From contig PPXM03000013.1 of the NCBI GenBank assembly GCA_003707065.3, forward strand, positions 1 to 64,000: 64,000 nucleotides of DNA, given 5' to 3'. The notes under the pieces were generated by a model. The model was not told where the DNA came from. It saw only the letters and a list, made by a program, of their open reading frames with translations, and made no database searches. Source of the stretch: Trigonopsis variabilis (Eukaryota > Ascomycota > Trigonopsidomycetes > Trigonopsidales > Trigonopsidaceae). Shown piece after piece: positions 31,056 through 41,825 of this stretch; within the stretch, counting starts at the first letter, position 1, and every line of letters begins with the position of its first letter. The translations under genes were made by a program, and so were the position numbers.

Positions 31056-33519
31056 ATGGACGATTCGTTATCGTTAGCTTATACGGCGGATTATGCCAAC
31101 ACGATACTGGTAAAAGGAATTGGACGAAGAAAACTAACGGAAACAGCCGACGTTGAATCCTCCCCAGGCCATCGATTTGATTACGTCTCGTCTTCGGGCA
31201 GGACGGTTTGCCAATGAGCAGTTGGCCGACTGGTTCCAGGAGTACCAAAAAGTGGAACAGGCATATGGAAATGCATTGAAGCGATTGATTGAGAAACCTG
31301 CGTTAGGAGACACAAGTCAATGGGGTACCTTTCTCCCGGTGTGGCAGAAATTTGTGGATACCATTGAAGAGCAGAGTGACGCTACTCTTGCGTTCAGTCA
31401 GAAGATCTCGTCCGAGATAGCGTCTCCAATTCGAGGATTCACCACGTCCCAGGGAGATTGGTCGGATATGCGTGTCTTGCATGATCGGTTGACCAACGTC
31501 GCCAAGGATTATGCTGCCTTGGATGATAAGATCCACCGCTTGAGCAATAAACAAGTGACTGGGACTAAAATGAATGACCTCGAGAACCAGATGGAGCGGG
31601 TTTGTCACGATTGGAACTTGGAGTCCAAGTTTCTCTATCAGTTGTTTGAAACAATTGAGGAGAAACGATGGATCTTTATCAAGTCCACGCTTACCCGCGC
31701 TGAATCACTCGAAGTCGATCGGGCCCAACGGACGATTACCCTCTCTGAACGGGTGTTCAATGCCTTGGTGGCCTTTGACCCTACCCAAGAGACCACTGCC
31801 TTCTCCAAGGGCATCCAAAAATCGGGAGTTGGGGCATTCATAAAAGACGTTCCTCAAGTCTCGAGACTATCAAAGTCGGCTGAACCTCCTACCCCTTCTA
31901 GAGCTGCCCCATCACGGACTCAGACTTCTGATTCCGACTCACTCTACTCCAAAGCATCCCACGAAAAGTCTTCTGGTGGATTGAAGTCCAGGGTTGGCAC
32001 TCTTCTCCGATCTAATAAAAATAATAACGATAAACCCAAGAAAAAACGGCTCTCTTTCTTTTCTTCTGGCGATAAGAAACAAAACGGCTCTTCCTCTTCC
32101 ATCACCCCTCGGACAGATTCTCTCCAACCCAATCATAGACCTCCCGCGATTGACGAGACCGACACAGACGAAGAGTCTATTCCTGGGCAAGACTCTTACT
32201 ACTCAGGTAGACCCTCTCACCGTGCTCCCCCACCAGTGCCATTATCTCGCAAGAGAAGCCAGGGAGGCGGCCATGGCACGAACACTAAATCAGACGACCT
32301 CCATGCTCATTCTGGTGCTCTCCCTCCAGTGCCTTTTCAGTCACAGTCGGTCTCTCCTCCTGTTTCTTCAGCAACGGCTAGTATCCATGCGACCTCCGCT
32401 GCGGTGAGCCCAACGGGACCGGTTGCTGTGAACATTCAACCACAGGCTGTTGAAGAAGATAATGGCCCTGAAGCCGAACGGGCCATGTCGGCTGTAGCTT
32501 CGTCGCTTCGCCAGAACACCACTGGATCAAGAGTCCCCCGTGGCAGGCGCGAAAGCTCCCGCATGGGCAGTGATTTGGGCTTGCCATCCGTCGATTCGCC
32601 TGGTCTAGGTGATGCTGGCTCAATCAGATCTCAGCAGTCCAGCATGTCCTTGATGACTGCCTTCAAACATCCTGAACTAGCTCCTGGCACTGCTCCTGGT
32701 CTTCATGCCAGTGTGGTCGAGTTTGGTTCTGTCATGTTCCGCAACGGCGCGGTATCTGGCACGCCTACCATCACAGGAGAGGTTGCGTTTGCCTACAATG
32801 GCACGGGATCGTCAGATTTAGATATTCGCGTCCCGGTGTGGGAGAACGGTAGGACGACCACCAATCCTTCGTTTTTGACTCCTCGACCGCGCGGCTCGAA
32901 CGAACGGCCAGATTCCAACTATTACTCGTTATCTCTCAGCGGGCTGCGCCAATTTGGGTCACCTAATTCTCCAGTGGTGGGACTCAAGTTCTTGTCAGCC
33001 AGTGGGCAGAATCCCATTCCCATTGTCCTCCGCCCTCAATGGAGGTTCGAGCCTACTCAGACCAGCGTCATTATCACATATGGGTCCACCGGTCAAGTGT
33101 CTAATACTCCTGACGGCGGCTTGGTTCTGAGCGAGCTTACCGTTTCAGCTACTGTAGACGGCGCCAACGTGACTGGAGCCCAGTCCAAGCCGGAGGGGAC
33201 GTTTTACCGCGACCATCGCCGGCTGGTGTGGAAGATCCCTGGTCCCATCAGAGTCAAGCCGGTTGCCGATAACGATCCATCTCAACGGATCCTTGCCCGC
33301 TTCAAGACCGAATCTCTTGCCCACGAGCCTGCCCCAGGAGGCGTGGAAGCCAAGTTCAGGATCGATAATGTGACGTCCTTGGCAGGCTCGGCTGCCATCG
33401 CCGTGGAAGCTCGCCAGAGTGGCGGTGATCCGTTTGCCGACGCCGACGCCGATGATGAATATAAGGCAGTCCCTATGGTTTTGACTGTTGTTGGGCGCAG
33501 ATATGTCGCGGGCTCTTAG
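31056..33519 (+). CDS. SYP1: Syp1/FCHO muniscin, early endocytic F-BAR protein
   Basis: Two exons (31056-31109, 31147-33519) encode 808 residues. Residues 1-260 form an F-BAR domain (TLNPPQAIDLITSRLRAG, NEQLADWFQEYQKVEQAYG) that bends membrane. Residues 260-520 are a Ser/Pro-rich linker with basic patches, and from about 535 to the end lies a mu-homology domain (LHASVVEFGSVMFRNG, FRIDNVTSLAGSAAIAVEA) that binds cargo and adaptors. In yeast Syp1 arrives first at clathrin endocytic sites and regulates septins. The 37-nt intron (31110-31146) ends actaacggaaacag and joins in frame the short exon MDDSLSLAYTADYANTIL, fixing the start. Confidence 0.92.
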
Positions 33520-33568
33520 ATGCTGTGGATGCGAGCTTTTGGAAGGGTCGTTGAGTGGATGGCGACAG

Positions 33569-33643
33569 GTACTGTGAGATCAAAGACATAATGATATATA
33601 ATACGAACATTGATGTACTGTGAGATCAAAGACATGATGATAT
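33569..33643. repeat. 29-bp direct repeat downstream of SYP1
   Basis: gtactgtgagatcaaagaca followed by tRatgatat occurs at 33569-33597 and 33615-33643, with one mismatch and a period of 46 bp. It lies 50-124 bases after the SYP1 stop, probably within the 3' untranslated region. This looks like a recent short tandem duplication. Confidence 0.75.
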
Positions 33644-34296
33644 TTAGTATGAACATGATATTCCAGCGGTGGAGACTGATAACCAAAAACGCATTTCTTT
33701 AGAGAATGAGGTCTCCAATCAAGAACGTCACTCTCTGTACCAACTACTTGAAGATAAACAGGAACGACTTTGAAGGAGCCAGAAGAGTTTGCATGATTGT
33801 ATCAGTGTGCATCCGTGGGTGTCACTGGAATGCACATTGACTACTCGGCATCTCTCATCGTAAATAACTGCTGCCACAAACTTAATACTTTAAGCAATTC
33901 AAGAAATATGGAAGCGTGAAACTTCAAATCGCCTCATGCTGCTTCGTTTAGGTTTGGGTGTCAGATTGTACAGTAAGCCATTTAGCCAAAGAGCACATAA
34001 ATCTACAATAGATCATATCATAAGCGATACATTTTCCGTCTTGATAGCATATTTTGGGTCAATGCATTCACTACGCTTATGAGTCAGACAAATGCAAAGC
34101 CTCTGCCTTGATCGTACTGGTACTGAAGCAGCTCAATTGAAAGCCAAAAGTATAGAGCAACTCCCCATAACTATCAGTTACCTACGGCGAGCACTCGAGC
34201 TCAAACAGCGGAGAAACGTATCGCCAGAGAGCGTTGTCTGGCCCTAGATGCCAGGGGCAGCCATTCGAACAGGAGTACATCTGCCGTATGCTTCGC

Positions 34297-34304
34297 TATA
34301 TAAA
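34297..34304 (+). promoter_or_regulatory. TATA box of the secreted repeat protein
   Basis: TATATAAA lies 33-40 bases before the ATG at 34337, a suitable position for a strongly or conditionally expressed gene with a short leader. Seen in sequence; function inferred. Confidence 0.55.
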
Positions 34305-34336
34305 CCATCACCTTGTCTTGGTTGTGAAAAGCAACA

Positions 34337-34846
34337 ATGAAATTCACCTACGCTACTTTGGCCTTATTGCTGACGCCCACTCTTGGTGTTCCTAGCACTT
34401 TGGAAGTCAGATACCTTCCGCAAGCGACCGATACTCTTACGACGTTTAGTACCGGCGGAAATTCCATTGGCCAGGGGGCAACTGACCAGGGTCCTGGAGG
34501 CCAGAGTCCCAACGAGCAGGAGCCAATTGGCCAGGGTGCCACTTCCCAAGGTACCTATGGGCAGAGTCCAATGGGGGAGACTCCAATCGGCCAGGGTGCA
34601 ACTTACCAAGGTCTCTATGGTCCCTATGGGCAGAATCCAGGTGGTCAGCCTCCAATTGGCGAGGGCGCACAGCCTATGAACGCTGAACCCACCTGGCCGC
34701 CCATCGGACAGGGAGCCGTTCCTGACCACTGGCAGCCAAGCCCCACGCCTTATCCCAGCTCGCCCTATACTGGCTACTGCAACAAGAAACGGAGTCTTTT
34801 GACGCGGGCACTGGTCTATATCCGGGCTATTCGTCCGTGTAAATAA
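34337..34846 (+). CDS. Small secreted Gly/Gln-rich repeat protein
   Basis: A 169-residue single-exon protein with a clear signal peptide (MKFTYATLALLLTPTLG, cleavage near 17). Residues 44-128 contain five imperfect repeats starting IGQGA or IGEGA at 44, 64, 84, 107 and 123, with a period near 20 residues (IGQGATSQGTYGQSP). The C-terminal tail follows a Kex2-like KKR at residues 150-152: SLLTRALVYIRAIRPCK is cationic and amphipathic, and cysteines at 148 and 168 could pair. It may be a cell-wall or secreted effector-like protein, or a precursor of a peptide. No homologue is recognised, and there is no GPI signal. The TATA box 40 bases upstream suggests regulated expression. Confidence 0.75.
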   Translation: MKFTYATLALLLTPTLGVPSTLEVRYLPQATDTLTTFSTGGNSIGQGATDQGPGGQSPNEQEPIGQGATSQGTYGQSPMGETPIGQGATYQGLYGPYGQNPGGQPPIGEGAQPMNAEPTWPPIGQGAVPDHWQPSPTPYPSSPYTGYCNKKRSLLTRALVYIRAIRPCK

Positions 34847-34961
34847 AAAGTGTTTGCGCTGTCTGGTTACACGTAAGAGCTTAGTCAATAATGTCCTTGG
34901 TAGAATACATGTTACAGCCTCAAAAAGAAAAATAAAAAGAAATTAAAAGAAAAAGTCACGT

Positions 34962-37049
34962 TTATATAGCAGTTCCTACTGCATCGTGGAAAACATCCGT
35001 CGACCCGTTTGTACCTGTCCTCGTCAGCTCCAAATCCTCCTCACTTGGCTTGTCCTGGCCGCCGTCGTTCGGCTCGGGGTACTTGGGGGCAGTTGACGGG
35101 ATCAAGACGCGCGGAGGATGGACCGTGCCGCCGGCCGACTTCAGCGGAGGAAGAGGGGAGTCCAAAACGTCTGTGTTGACTTGGAGCCTAGGTAAGGTGG
35201 GTCGGTCAGACGGTCCTGAGGGCGACACCAAGGGACTATCGACCACAGGACTAGAGTAGTATGTTGGAGGCGAGCGGTCTGCGCTAGTCGAGGGACGTGG
35301 GCTAGACCGATCGAGTAAGGGTGACGAGGAGCTGGCAACAATTGGAGTCGAAGGAGTCGATGGTACAAAGCGCTGAGGCCCAGCGCCACGTCTCGAAGGG
35401 CCGCTATTGGGACCCTTGGAAAGAGGAGCAAAAGGCCGCGGCTGCAGCGCGCGCGGAGAGAGACAGGCCTTTGGAACCACTCCAACACGAAGCTCGTTTT
35501 CGGGCAGCTTGAATGAACCTTGGTCCAAGATCTCAGCCTTGACCCAGCCATCATCAAACTCATGGAGGACTCGGACGACCATTCCTTGGCGGATCATCAG
35601 CTCGTCAGACATGACAGGCGAGTAGTCGATCAAGACACGATGCACCGGTCCTGTGGATGGGCTAGAGGCAGATTGAGTCGCCAAAGGAGCCACAGTGGCT
35701 GCTGTCAGACCCATATCGCCACCTGCAGACATATCGTCCTCCTTCATGCGCTTATAGCCGTCGTCATGATCAAGACTTTGGGATAAACGGTTGATGGAAG
35801 CAGCAAAGAGGCCAGAAGCCCGTTGGCTGATCTGGCTGAGGCGGTCGCGCGCTGTCGAGGAAGAAAGACGGCGATGGTGACGACTAGCCCTATCGAACGA
35901 CGCAACAGATTCGCGATGGGCAGCAGGAGCAGCGAAAGCGTATCCGTCTTTTTCGTTTGCATCAGGCGAAGAAGAAGTGACAGGGTAAACGTTGACTGCC
36001 GACTCGCGCTTGGGTTTGGTGTCGAGCGTCTCTTTTTCGATGGACGATGATTGAGGCAAAGGAACCATACCAGACGTAAAAGCACTCGAGATGCGATTGT
36101 GCTGGTCAGCGTAGAGCGGAGCAGGAGCGCCATATTCTTTGGACACCGATCGCTTCTTGCGATATCGTCGGCAATAAAGGAAGAGAAAGACCAAGGCAAC
36201 GATCGCAGCAATTCCTCCTACAATCGGAGCGGCAATAGCAGCAGTACGCGAAGATCCACTCAATCCACCAGAAGCTTTACTGCTGTCGGAAGCAGCAGTG
36301 GGCAGGGCCACCAACTGTTCTGCAGAGGAGGTCGTGCTCGAGGTAGTAAAGGAAGAGGGACTAGGCGACGAGAATGTAGATGACGTCGTATGGGTAGAAG
36401 TCTTATGTATCCGGGACGAAGATTTGTGGTGAGTAGAGGAAGGATGGTGAGACGATGACCGCTTGGACGACGACGAGGGCCGAATTGAGGACGACGATGG
36501 AACCAAGCTGGACGATGACCTAACAGACGACTTGACAGAGGAGCTCGATTTGATTTTGGACGAGGAAAACGCCGTCGAAGAGACTCGAGAAGAAGTGATC
36601 CGACTAGAAGACGATGGAATCGAACTTGTGGTCGTTGACGTCTGGATAGAGCTACTACTTGGAGTAGTGCTCGAGATAGTGGTGCTAGTACTAGTCGAGG
36701 TAGGTGTAGTAGAAGTCCAGGTTGAGCTGGTCCACAAGCTCGACGTGGTACTGGTGGTGGTCGACGTGGGCGGCGTCCAAGCCACCACAGTGCTCGTGCT
36801 TGTTGGAGTGGTGCTAGTCGTCGTAGTACTGGTAGTCGGTGGAACGTACACGGAGGTCACTGGCGCTGGAGACGAATAGGCATAGGCGCTGCTAGTATAA
36901 TAGTCGTACGGATTACCGGTAGCGACTCCCAAGGTATAGTACAGACCAGAGGCGAGGTTATTAGTGGTAATGAGGTTTCCATTAGGCCCTACCACGATGA
37001 ATAACGTCTGGACGATTCTCGTGGTCGACTCTTGGTAGGGATCAGCCAT
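34962..37049 (-). CDS. Ser/Thr-rich single-pass membrane protein with SH3 domain
   Basis: A 695-residue single exon. Residues 60-245 are an extracellular-type Ser/Thr stalk (runs of TTSTTT and SSSS), likely O-mannosylated. A transmembrane helix spans about 270-292 (AAIAAPIVGGIAAIVALVFLFLYC), followed by a basic stop-transfer RRYRKKR. The cytoplasmic part holds an SH3 domain at about 468-533 (HRVLIDYSPVMSDELMIRQGM, DDGWVKAEI, GVVPKACL). The layout resembles S. cerevisiae Fus1 (cell fusion) and Mid2/Wsc-like wall sensors. No classical signal peptide is visible; the N-terminal TRIVQTLFIVVGPNGN may be an extracellular fold common in such fungal proteins. A mating, polarity or wall-sensing role is inference. 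Confidence 0.82.
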   Translation of the reverse strand: MADPYQESTTRIVQTLFIVVGPNGNLITTNNLASGLYYTLGVATGNPYDYYTSSAYAYSSPAPVTSVYVPPTTSTTTTSTTPTSTSTVVAWTPPTSTTTSTTSSLWTSSTWTSTTPTSTSTSTTISSTTPSSSSIQTSTTTSSIPSSSSRITSSRVSSTAFSSSKIKSSSSVKSSVRSSSSLVPSSSSIRPSSSSKRSSSHHPSSTHHKSSSRIHKTSTHTTSSTFSSPSPSSFTTSSTTSSAEQLVALPTAASDSSKASGGLSGSSRTAAIAAPIVGGIAAIVALVFLFLYCRRYRKKRSVSKEYGAPAPLYADQHNRISSAFTSGMVPLPQSSSIEKETLDTKPKRESAVNVYPVTSSSPDANEKDGYAFAAPAAHRESVASFDRASRHHRRLSSSTARDRLSQISQRASGLFAASINRLSQSLDHDDGYKRMKEDDMSAGGDMGLTAATVAPLATQSASSPSTGPVHRVLIDYSPVMSDELMIRQGMVVRVLHEFDDGWVKAEILDQGSFKLPENELRVGVVPKACLSPRALQPRPFAPLSKGPNSGPSRRGAGPQRFVPSTPSTPIVASSSSPLLDRSSPRPSTSADRSPPTYYSSPVVDSPLVSPSGPSDRPTLPRLQVNTDVLDSPLPPLKSAGGTVHPPRVLIPSTAPKYPEPNDGGQDKPSEEDLELTRTGTNGSTDVFHDAVGTAI

Positions 37050-38662
37050 CTTTGCGAAAACTCGACACGGCCAAACAGGAGCAAGAAGAACGAGAGAGGA
37101 ATGAAAAGAACGACAAAAGTTAGGAGGACGAGAAAAGAGTGGATAGGATCAACACGCAATTGCAAACAGGCGACTTTCTCCTTGAGAACGAGGAAGAAGG
37201 ATTAAAGCTAAAGAGCAAAGAGAAAAAAGAAACGCGTGAACGAGATTAATTTTGGCCCCCACCTGAGCTAGCCAATTACAACAGCCCAAAAGTCGCTTGC
37301 TTCTGATTATGTCATGTAACAGTGTTGCCGCAGTCACTTTTATAGTGGGGATTCTACGCAACAGTCACCGTCCGTCGAGCGATGGAATATAATGAATGAT
37401 TCTCTAAGAAAGATGTCTCGATAATATGTATAGATCCAACTGATATGACCACTAGAGACTCCAGTTTCAATTAAGCTGCCAAGCAGAGTCGTTTTGTGAT
37501 CATTTGGTGAGATTTATTAGACTAACGCGTCGAGACGCGTCTTTAACCTAACCGGGACACGCGAGTCATTTCGCTCGGATACTTCTGGCTCGACGTTCCA
37601 CGAGCGTTATTGAGAATAAGTAAAGATTCTGAATAGATTCATGGAGAGAAAAAGCTGACAAGCGAAAAAGGCAATTGGCACACGTATTGGGTCTATCTGT
37701 GCTGAAATTAGTTGTTGGCTTCACTAATAACTACACCTGTCATCACATCGAGCGTTGGGACGGTGACAATTAAGCCCATAAGATTTCCTTTTTTGTCGCA
37801 TAGTCTCACCGGCGAGAAGCCTAGCTTGGAAAGATGGATCCAAATCTGTCCTTGGAATACGGCATCGGTCTTCACTTGTCCTCCCACAAATCGGTTCCAT
37901 CGTGGACATGTCTAGGGCAATCGGTACAACCGAACAGACTCGATGAGTGGAATATAAGTCTCAGTTGAGTACATTCTCGAGACAGCATCATTTGGTTTAA
38001 TACAACCCTCGCACTGCCGTGTTTGACGAGACAGAGATTGTTGAGATTAATGGGAAATCAGACGAGCTGAGCATAGTGATATGAAGACCGATATGCAGTG
38101 CGCCATAGCTGAGTATATCGATATCAAGGCTGGATACAGTAGTACGGCATCGGCATCACAGAAACATCACACAGACCGACACTAAGGCCCCTCCAAGCTA
38201 ATGTTTCCACTCGCCCTTCACCAGCTGGTGCCTTGGAAAGCCGTAGCGTTACACCCGTCGGCGCTATCGACACGTCCCATACTGTTCACCGAGCGATTAT
38301 TAATCTCTCTGAAGCTCAATTGCACTGTAAACTTTATATTGAAGCTGAAAAGGCTCACTACAATAAGCAATTGCCTCCAAGTCGTCAGGGTGGCGGATTG
38401 ACGATGGACAGAGAGTGTCTAGTACGGTTGACTCGAGCTGGCCCTTGAACTTACTAATACTGCCTTGAATGGAGTCGTATGATAGGCCGTAAATAATTGA
38501 ATTGTTTGCCCGAAATGTGAGAGCTTTTCCCTAGAGGCATTAAACAGTATCGCCCGATGAATAATCAGGTCACAAGACGCATTTCCATACCCTTTCTGGC
38601 AATTCCGAGATGAATATATGAATGGGGGGTTCTCCAACTTTGAGGGACAAACAACTACTATC
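37050..38662. other. 1.6-kb divergent intergenic region
   Basis: This lies between the SH3 membrane protein and formate dehydrogenase, transcribed away from each other. Small frames (37712-37915, 38201-38401 and 38419-38679) have no homology or splice support. It contains two close ACGCGT boxes. No RNA gene was recognised. Confidence 0.5.
37525..37540. promoter_or_regulatory. Paired MCB boxes (ACGCGT)
   Basis: ACGCGT occurs at 37525-37530 and 37535-37540, a 10-bp spacing, in a near-palindromic context. This is the MluI cell-cycle box bound by the fungal MBF complex at G1/S. It lies about 480 bp upstream of the SH3 membrane-protein gene and 1.1 kb from formate dehydrogenase. The motif is certain; the function is inferred. 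Confidence 0.4.
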
Positions 38663-39820
38663 ATGTCTGTTAAACGCAAAGTTCTTCAAGTTTTATACAA
38701 AGGCGGCAAGCATGTCGCCGACCAGCCTCGACTTCTGGGAGCAGTCGAAGCCGAGCTGGGACTGAGAGAGTTTCTTGAATCTAAAGGAGTGGAGCTGGTT
38801 ACAACCCATGACAAAGAAGGACCAGATTCAGTGGTTGACCGGGAATTGCAAGACGCTGAGGTGGTGATCACTACTCCTTTCCACCCGGCTTACATCACCC
38901 GAGAGCGGATCGAAAAAGCCCCCAACCTGAAGTTGTGTGTCACCGCCGGCGTTGGTTCCGACCACGTCGACCTCAAGGCCGCAAACGAGCGGAAAATCAC
39001 CGTGGCTGAAGTGACTGGCTCGAACGTGACGTCGGTTGCGGAGCATGTCGTTATGACAATCCTGGCGGTAAGTGTGGGGTCCCCGGATCATCTCATCCGG
39101 GCACCCATTGTCTGTGACAACGACTAACAATAGCTTGTCCGCAACTTTGTCCCTTCCCATGACCAAGTCAGATCCGGCCATTGGGATGTTGCTGCCGTGG
39201 CCAAGAATGAGTTTGACGTCGAAGGCAAGGTCGTGGCCACCGTGGGAATTGGGCGCATTGGTCGCCGCGTTCTCCAGCGTCTGCGTCCCTTTGATTGCAA
39301 GGAATTGCTGTACTATGACTACCAGCCGTTAACTCCTGAAGAGGAGAAGGAGCTTGGTGTCCGTCGCGTGCACGACTTAGATGAAATGCTTGCTCAAGCT
39401 GACATTGTGACCATCAACTGTCCTCTCCATGATTCTACCAGAGGCCTCTTCAACAAGGAGCGCTTACAAAAGATGAAGCGAGGCAGCTGGCTCGTCAACA
39501 CTGCACGGGGAGCTATTTGCGACCGAGACGCCGTTGCCGAGGCCCTAGAATCGGGTCATCTGCGTGGATATGGAGGAGACGTCTGGTTCCCGCAACCCGC
39601 ACCCAAAGACCATCCTTGGAGAACCATGGAGTACCCTCTAGGAGGAGGAAACGCCATGACTCCGCATATGTCGGGAACTTCGATCGACGCCCAGAAGCGT
39701 TACGCCGAGGGAGTCATGTCCATCCTCGAGTCCTACTTCAGCGGTAAACATGACTACCGTCCCCAGGACTTGATTGTCAAGGATGGAGACTTTGTGACAA
39801 GGGCTTACGGTAAAAAGTAG
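38663..39820 (+). CDS. FDH1: NAD-dependent formate dehydrogenase
   Basis: Two exons (38663-39067 and 39134-39820) encode 363 residues, the length of yeast Fdh1. It oxidises formate to CO2 with reduction of NAD, the last step in formaldehyde detoxification. Landmarks are [43 protein letters not shown], the dinucleotide site [12 protein letters not shown] with the following acidic residue in [15 protein letters not shown], and the formate-dehydrogenase signature [18 protein letters not shown] followed by MTPHMSGTS with the catalytic His. No targeting peptide, so it is cytosolic. The 66-nt intron ends gactaacaatag. S-formylglutathione hydrolase, two steps earlier in the pathway, is at 52544-53413. 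Confidence 0.95.
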
Positions 39821-39893
39821 ACCCTAATGGTAGCTGCCATCGCAATTAGGTGCAAACAAAAGACTAAACAATAATAAATTTCCCTTGATTAAC

Positions 39894-41825
39894 TTATAAG
39901 ATCAAATGCCGTATACTTGAATGAGATAACCAATCCCTCCAGTTCTTGAAGTTGTGTATATCAGAGTTGTCGCTCAAATGGCTCCTACCAGAGCCGCCTG
40001 AGGACAGAGCAGCGAGCCTCTCCTCTTGAAGCTGTCTAAGATGATAATACTCCACCGGCCGTACCGCCGTTTTATCGAGACCTTGGCTCCATTTCTCTAT
40101 TGCTTCTGCAGGAGTAAGCAAGGAGTTAGATACTAACGACTCGACTTGGAAGTCATAGTCTGAAACGACGTCGTCAAATTGCGCATCGCTTTGTTCACTG
40201 CTGGATTCTATATGGTTCCGCCCAACGTGGGAGATATTGTAAATCAGGTCGTTATTGAAATGAGCAGCCGAGCCCCAATAGTCCATGAACGGACTATAAG
40301 ATGTCATATTCTGGTCTCCTGTACCATTAAACTTCTTGAAATCGAGACTTGTGCCGTTATTGACTTGGATGGTGAAGAAGTCGGTCTCTGCCGTCGACTG
40401 CTGCTTGCTCCTTCTTAAAGCAGAGTACATCACCAGCTCAGATTCATTGTAGTAGCCTGCAGAATAAAGGGAAAGCGTCGACTGTCCCCCAAAGGTTCCA
40501 CTAGTGGTCGACTGATAGTCCCAGTTCATAGATGCGGTAATAGTCTGAGACACTCCGCCCTGCCGATTCGAAATCTGACTAAAATATTGAAGATGTTGAC
40601 TATTAGTGACCCTTTTCTTTGCACCCGAGGCCGTCGTGAAAACAGTGTTGATCTCGTTCCCGGTAAAGGAAGCGCTTATCACAGATTGTGTGTCAGGATA
40701 CGCTCCAGGAGATGGTGGCTCGATTTTGTCGAATGTGTTGACGATGAGGGAGCCTTCTGTGTAGATGGTGATCCGTCCTGATGAAAAGGCTTCTTCCGGG
40801 TCCGAACTTTGATAAAGAAAAACATTGCCAGAAATAAACCAAGAGCTGTCGAGGTCGCCTTGTCCATTATCGACCTCGATTCGAATCGATCCTCCATTCC
40901 AAAGACGAGGGATATATGGCGTGATATCGAAATTATAAGCAGGCAAGTCGAACGCATCGATTCCAACAATTCGTTGCCAAAAGGTCGGATTGATACCTCC
41001 AGTAAAGACAACCCAAAAAGGATAAATCACACCGGCCAGGTAGTCGTCAATATAAACCCGGATTTCTCGATGAGGACCAGGGCTGGGACCGTCTCCATAA
41101 GCAAGGGAGACGTTGTTTGTCTGATCTGCGTACCAAAACTCCTCATTCCCAGTACCAGACGCAAAGATCGACAACACCGCACGCGTCGTGTTCTTTGGGA
41201 TTCTGATATCGTCCAATCTTGCTTTGTCGGCATCTTGAGGAAGTAGATAGCAGCCATTGCCGCTGCGAGAGTGCTTGGAAATGGCCAAGATGTCATTCGC
41301 TGGTGACTCGCTCAGTGCAGGAGTAAAGAAAAAGTCTAACTTGACCGATAAGTAAATCACTCCCGTGTACTTGTCATTGATTAGATTTGGCAATTCATAG
41401 ATAAAGGTACCATTGCGAGAGAACAAAGAATGGAATTCGCTCACGTCCTTGGAGTAAGACCATACCACGTTATGATCATTGCCACTAGGCTCCTGCGTGC
41501 TCGACCGTATGATCTCATGGCCGTCTAGAAACAAGAACCCCAGGCGGTCAAACTGGCGTCCTTTAACTGACCCGTGAATGGTTAGATGGATATTGGTGAA
41601 CGGAACAGGAGGAGCCGTGTACTCTCCAACCACCGGTGAGAAATATGAATCAAACGCATGATTGTCTAGCAGGCTCGTCGTCCACACTGATGACCCATGG
41701 TTCGCCAATGGAGGTGACATCTGGAACGATAACAGGTCATTCTCACTTGAGCCAAGAACCAATGAGAGAAAAAGAAAGAGTAGGCTTATCATATTGAAAC
41801 GAGAGTATCCTATGCTCTTGCCCAT
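39894..41825 (-). CDS. PNGase A-like glycoamidase
   Basis: A 643-residue protein of the peptide-N4-(N-acetyl-beta-glucosaminyl)asparagine amidase A family, which removes N-glycans from glycopeptides in plants; fungal members are mostly uncharacterised. It has a hydrophobic signal segment (MISLLFLFLSLVLGSS), then VPFTNIHLTIHGSVKGRQFDRLGFLFLDGHEIIRSSTQEP, WSYSKDVSEFHSLF, and IYLSVKLDFF, typical of the family core. Further on are NPTFWQRIVGIDAFDLPAYNFD and several N-glycosylation sites. The protein should enter the secretory pathway. The ATG at 41825 sits just before the signal segment; the frame continues upstream without ATG. Single exon. Confidence 0.85.
   Translation of the reverse strand: MGKSIGYSRFNMISLLFLFLSLVLGSSENDLLSFQMSPPLANHGSSVWTTSLLDNHAFDSYFSPVVGEYTAPPVPFTNIHLTIHGSVKGRQFDRLGFLFLDGHEIIRSSTQEPSGNDHNVVWSYSKDVSEFHSLFSRNGTFIYELPNLINDKYTGVIYLSVKLDFFFTPALSESPANDILAISKHSRSGNGCYLLPQDADKARLDDIRIPKNTTRAVLSIFASGTGNEEFWYADQTNNVSLAYGDGPSPGPHREIRVYIDDYLAGVIYPFWVVFTGGINPTFWQRIVGIDAFDLPAYNFDITPYIPRLWNGGSIRIEVDNGQGDLDSSWFISGNVFLYQSSDPEEAFSSGRITIYTEGSLIVNTFDKIEPPSPGAYPDTQSVISASFTGNEINTVFTTASGAKKRVTNSQHLQYFSQISNRQGGVSQTITASMNWDYQSTTSGTFGGQSTLSLYSAGYYNESELVMYSALRRSKQQSTAETDFFTIQVNNGTSLDFKKFNGTGDQNMTSYSPFMDYWGSAAHFNNDLIYNISHVGRNHIESSSEQSDAQFDDVVSDYDFQVESLVSNSLLTPAEAIEKWSQGLDKTAVRPVEYYHLRQLQEERLAALSSGGSGRSHLSDNSDIHNFKNWRDWLSHSSIRHLIL

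Larger units (their letters stand above)
33520..34336. other. Intergenic region with a 3' tandem repeat
   Basis: About 820 bases between SYP1 and the secreted-protein gene. It holds a 29-bp direct repeat just after SYP1 and a TATA box near its end. No gene was recognised. Confidence 0.5.

Noticed and set aside
36463-36879. A 138-codon plus-strand frame rich in Asp, Glu and Val
   Set aside because: It is the antisense of the Ser/Thr stalk coded by the SH3 membrane-protein gene; its composition is a mirror of the TCN codons there.
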